Shown here: in pieces, positions 4,772-6,961 of the stretch
Layout of the letters: every line of letters begins with the position of its first letter
Position numbering within the stretch: position 1 is the stretch's first letter
NCBI GenBank assembly: GCA_016208345.1
Contig: JACQYG010000356.1
Location: 1-6,961 of the forward strand
Direction: 5' to 3'
From: Chloroflexota bacterium
GTDB lineage: Bacteria > Chloroflexota > DTOL01 > JACQYG01
DNA length: 6,961 nt
Notes under the pieces: generated by a model
Databases searched by the model: none
Told to the model about the DNA's origin: nothing
Seen by the model: the letters and a program-made list of their open reading frames with translations, nothing else
Program-made: the position numbers and the translations under genes

Positions 4772-5608
4772 ATGACGATGCTTCGACGAGGTGATTTCCT
4801 GGCCGGAAGCCTGGCTGCCGTCGGCCAGGCCCTGGAGGGCACCCTCTTCGCCGAGGAGATCGGGTGCCGCCCCGGCCTGCTCCAGGGCCTGGACCCCCGG
4901 GTCAAGATCGGCACTTTCCTTCTCTTGCTGATCGCCGTCAACCTCTCCCGGAGCCTGGCGGTCCTCGCTGCTCTCTATCTCCTGACCTTGCTCCTGGCCT
5001 GGTCCTCTCGGGTGCCCTTGGGCTTCTTCGTCCGGCGGGTATGGATCTTCATCCCCCTCTTCACCGGCCTCATCGCCCTCCCGGCCATCTTAAACATTTT
5101 CACCCCAGGGCAGCCGGTCCTCGTCCTGTGGTCCAATCCCCTCATCGCCGTCACCGCCCAGGGACTGCGAACAGCCGCCTTCCTTCTCCTGCGGGTGGGC
5201 ACCTCGGTCTCCTTCGCCGTCCTGCTCATCCTCACCACCCCCTGGAATGCCTTGCTGGAGGCCCTGGGAGCGCTGGGGGTGCCAGAGGCCTTCCTCCTGA
5301 CCCTGGCTATGAGCTACCGCTACATCTACCTCTTGCTCCACACGGCCAGTGACATGTTCCTGTCCCGAAGGAGCCGCCTGGTGGGACGGCTCGACGCTGC
5401 CGAGGGCCGGCGCTGGCTGGCAGCGGCGATGGGCGCGCTCCTGGACCGGTCCTTCCAGCTAAGCAACGAGGTCTACCTGGCCATGCTTTCCCAGGGTTTC
5501 CGGGGACGGCCCCGGCTAATGGAAGGTTTTCGAACCCGCGGTCGGGACTGGCTCTGGGGTGGCGTGAGCCTATTCGTCGCCCTGGGGGCCATTTATTTGG
5601 GGAGCTAA
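4772..5608 (+). CDS. cbiQ: CbiQ-type ECF transporter transmembrane (T) component, LarQ-like
   Basis: Energy-coupling membrane subunit that links the S component to the ATPase; 278 aa from ATG 4772. After a hydrophilic N-terminus it reads LQGLDPRVKIG (37-47), the usual CbiQ lead-in, then hydrophobic segments at about 48-76, 90-108, 124-155 and 262-277. The coupling helices contain SYRYIYLLLHTASDMFLSRR (181-200) and EVYLAMLSQGFRG (233-245). The second motif usually reads A-R-G-[FY] in the family; here it is S-Q-G-F, so the usual arginine is Gln. The N-terminal 35 residues (FLAGSLAAVGQALEGTLFAEE) extend beyond short CbiQ proteins. Start: ATG 4772 or ATG 4778; neither has a clear Shine-Dalgarno. 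A TTG at 4727 would translate the repeat element and is not favoured. The gap to cbiM holds the palindromic element. Confidence 0.88.
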   Translation: MTMLRRGDFLAGSLAAVGQALEGTLFAEEIGCRPGLLQGLDPRVKIGTFLLLLIAVNLSRSLAVLAALYLLTLLLAWSSRVPLGFFVRRVWIFIPLFTGLIALPAILNIFTPGQPVLVLWSNPLIAVTAQGLRTAAFLLLRVGTSVSFAVLLILTTPWNALLEALGALGVPEAFLLTLAMSYRYIYLLLHTASDMFLSRRSRLVGRLDAAEGRRWLAAAMGALLDRSFQLSNEVYLAMLSQGFRGRPRLMEGFRTRGRDWLWGGVSLFVALGAIYLGS

Positions 5609-5612
5609 GGAG
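5607..5612 (+). promoter_or_regulatory. Shine-Dalgarno of the ATPase gene (AAGGAG)
   Basis: AAGGAG at 5607-5612 overlaps the cbiQ stop codon TAA (5606-5608) and is six bases before ATG 5619. This supports the chosen start and tight coupling to cbiQ. Confidence 0.88.
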
Positions 5613-5618
5613 TTTCGC

Positions 5619-6728
5619 ATGGGAGAACCGGTCTTCGAGTTGGAGAATGTGTGCTACGTCTACGAGGGGGGAGCGGTGGCCCTGGAAGGAGTGAGCCTGC
5701 GCATTGAGAGAGGGGAAAGGGTGGCCATCCTGGGGGCCAACGGTTCAGGCAAGAGCACCCTCCTGAAGCTCCTGGACGGCCTCTACTTTCCCTCCGCCGG
5801 GGAGGTGAAGGGCTTCGGCCTGTCTATGCCAGAGGCGGCCTTCCGGGACGAGGCCTTCACCTACGACTTCCGGCGGCGGGTGGGGCTGGTCTTTCAGGAC
5901 CCCGATGTCCAGCTTTTCCTCCCCACCGTCTGGCAGGAGGTGACCTTCGCCCCCTTGCAATTGGGCCTCTCCCAGGAGAAAGTGCGGGAGCGCAGCGAAT
6001 GGGCCCTGGCCTTCCTGGGCATCGGGAAACTGCGAGGCCGGGCCCCGCACCGCCTCAGCCTGGGAGAGAAGAAGAAAGTAGCCCTGGCCTCCGTTCTCTC
6101 TCTGGCACCGGAGGTATTGCTCCTGGACGAGCCCACGGCCAACCTGGACCCACGCAGCGCCAGCCGGCTGGTGGACTTCATCGCCGACCTGGGAAGAGAG
6201 GGCAAGACCGTGGTCACCGCCACCCATGACCTGGACATTGTGGAGGAGATCGCCGATCGGGCTCTGGTCTTCGGTGAGGATCACCGCCTCCTGGCCCAGG
6301 GGCAGCCAACCTCTCTCCTGGCCGATCGAGGCCTCCTGGAGCAGAGCAACCTGGTGCACGAGCATCGCCACGCCCACGCCGCCACCATCCACGCCCATCC
6401 TCACCGTCACGCCCCGTTTCATGAGCACGAGCATCCCCAGCGAGGGATGGCGGGGGAGCCGGAAGAGCCGGCCGCCAGGGGCCCGGAGGACCTGCTACAG
6501 TTGCAGCGCCTCCTCCCTCTCTGGATCGAGCATAACCGGGAGCACGCCGCCGCTTTCCGGGAGTGGGCTCGGAAGGCAGAGGCCTTAGAGAAGGAGAAGC
6601 CCGGCATGACGCGGGGGATCGCTCAGGCCGCCGAGGCACTGGACGCTGCCACCCAGGCCCTGGCGCTGGCCCTGAGGGGCGGTGATGAAACCGACGTTTC
6701 ACACCAGGCACGTCCCGAGCCGGGCTAA
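5619..6728 (+). CDS. cbiO: CbiO/NikO-type ECF transporter ATPase with His-rich linker and C-terminal helical domain (LarO-like)
   Basis: Cytoplasmic ABC ATPase that powers the nickel ECF transporter; 369 aa, about 100 longer than a simple CbiO. ABC domain about 5-235: Walker A GANGSGKST (39-47), Q-loop VFQDPD (91-96, Gln93), signature LSLGEKKKVALA (146-157, in place of LSGGQ), Walker B VLLLDEPTANLD (166-177) and the H-loop His203. A family-typical insertion (70-87, MPEAAFRDEAFTYDFRRR) precedes the Q-loop. Residues 247-272 carry 11 histidines in 26 positions, a likely metal-buffering linker. Residues about 288-352 form a charged, probably helical domain with WIEHNREHAAAFREWA (302-317), seen from memory as an appended or stand-alone module near nickel transport genes. 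The start ATG has a good Shine-Dalgarno; it lies ten bases after cbiQ. Nickel specificity is inferred from context. Confidence 0.93.
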   Translation: MGEPVFELENVCYVYEGGAVALEGVSLRIERGERVAILGANGSGKSTLLKLLDGLYFPSAGEVKGFGLSMPEAAFRDEAFTYDFRRRVGLVFQDPDVQLFLPTVWQEVTFAPLQLGLSQEKVRERSEWALAFLGIGKLRGRAPHRLSLGEKKKVALASVLSLAPEVLLLDEPTANLDPRSASRLVDFIADLGREGKTVVTATHDLDIVEEIADRALVFGEDHRLLAQGQPTSLLADRGLLEQSNLVHEHRHAHAATIHAHPHRHAPFHEHEHPQRGMAGEPEEPAARGPEDLLQLQRLLPLWIEHNREHAAAFREWARKAEALEKEKPGMTRGIAQAAEALDAATQALALALRGGDETDVSHQARPEPG

Positions 6729-6736
6729 CAAGGGTG

Positions 6737-6784
6737 CCGGGTTCGCCTCTAACGCCACAGGCACCGCCTCAAGGTCGAACCCGG
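6737..6784. repeat. 9-bp inverted repeat in the convergent intergenic region
   Basis: CCGGGTTCG (6737-6745) and CGAACCCGG (6776-6784) are perfect inverted repeats around a 30-base spacer. Further overlapping pairings exist: GGTGCC (6733-6738) with GGCACC (6760-6765), and CGCCAC (6753-6758) with GTGGCG (6790-6795). It lies eight bases after the ATPase stop, between convergent genes, where a terminator is expected, but no T-run follows on either strand. It may be a Rho-independent-like hairpin without a U tract, a 3' stabilising structure, or a palindromic repeat. The rest of 6729-6836 shows nothing else. Confidence 0.5.
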
Positions 6785-6836
6785 GACTGGTGGCGGCACG
6801 ATGGAGATCCCCAAAAGGTTGAGGTTCAGCTTCGGC

Positions 6837-6961
6837 TCAGATGCGGAATACCTCGATCAGCTTCTTCTCCGCTTCCCCCTCGATGGTTGCCTCAACTTCC
6901 ACGTACGCTTCCAGGCCTGAACCCTGCAATTTGTCCTTTAACAACTCATCGAGCTGGAAGA
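6837..6961 (-). CDS. Unrecognised gene, C-terminal 40 codons (5' part outside window)
   Basis: On the - strand an open frame runs in from the right edge (first complete codon at 6959-6957) to a TGA stop at 6839-6837, giving 40 residues. It starts FQLDELLKDKL and ends EKKLIEVFRI, with EAYVEVEATIEGEA between. The composition, rich in Glu, Lys and Leu with a regular amphipathic look, is typical of a real protein C-terminus, and the codons are GC-ending as in the neighbours. I do not recognise the family. It is convergent with the nickel operon, so it is probably a separate transcription unit. Confidence 0.55.
   Translation of the reverse strand, partial: FQLDELLKDKLQGSGLEAYVEVEATIEGEAEKKLIEVFRI

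Noticed and set aside
3620..6728. Cobalt/cobalamin transporter
   Set aside because: The Cbi family names suggest cobalt, but no cobalamin gene or B12 riboswitch is nearby, whereas three nickel-cofactor genes and a CooT-like gene adjoin; nickel is preferred.

Overview
The window is a high-GC bacterial segment in which seven genes on the + strand are packed tightly, with a fragment of an eighth gene on the - strand at the right edge. Six of the genes form a coherent nickel locus: larE, larB and larC, which make the nickel-pincer nucleotide (NPN) cofactor, followed by a CbiM-CbiQ-CbiO type ECF transporter that most likely supplies the nickel (the counterpart of Lactiplantibacillus plantarum LarMN, LarQ and LarO). 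A small CooT-family nickel-binding protein precedes them, and the tail of a DUF3842-family protein lies at the left edge.

Layout. 2-289: C-terminal part of a DUF3842-type protein. 286-395: a strong sigma70-type promoter (TTGACA, 17-base spacer, TATATT) followed within about 75 bases by a strong intrinsic terminator, so a short terminated transcript or an attenuated leader is expected. 423-461: one copy of a dispersed non-coding repeat. 484-684: cooT-like gene. 685-832: a 148-base leader with a perfect 10-bp palindrome, several further hairpins and a third copy of the palindrome half-site touching the larE ribosome binding site. 833-3607: larE, larB and larC, overlapping or nearly so. 3620-4633: cbiM-type nickel S component with a fused C-terminal membrane part. 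4634-4771: a second and a third, inverted copy of the dispersed repeat around a hairpin, forming a MITE-like palindromic element inside the operon. 4772-5608: cbiQ. 5619-6728: cbiO-like ATPase with a His-rich linker and a C-terminal helical domain. 6729-6836: convergent intergenic region with a 9-bp inverted repeat. 6837-6961: 3' end of an unrecognised gene on the - strand.

How it works together (family knowledge plus inference): nickel enters through CbiM/CbiQ/CbiO, may be buffered by CooT and the His-rich ATPase tail, and is inserted by LarC into the dithiolated pyridinium mononucleotide that LarB (carboxylation and hydrolysis of NaAD) and LarE (sulfur insertion) have produced. The usual client, lactate racemase LarA, is not in the window, so the enzyme that uses the cofactor is unknown from this sequence.

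Organism: GC-rich codon use, a TTG start with a strong Shine-Dalgarno, DUF3842 next to CooT, and an intergenic repeat of the ACACGGATAAACAC type fit an anaerobic or facultative bacterium, perhaps Chloroflexota or a GC-rich clostridial lineage (Bacillota). This is a tentative judgement. No mobile-element gene, CRISPR array, rRNA or tRNA was seen.
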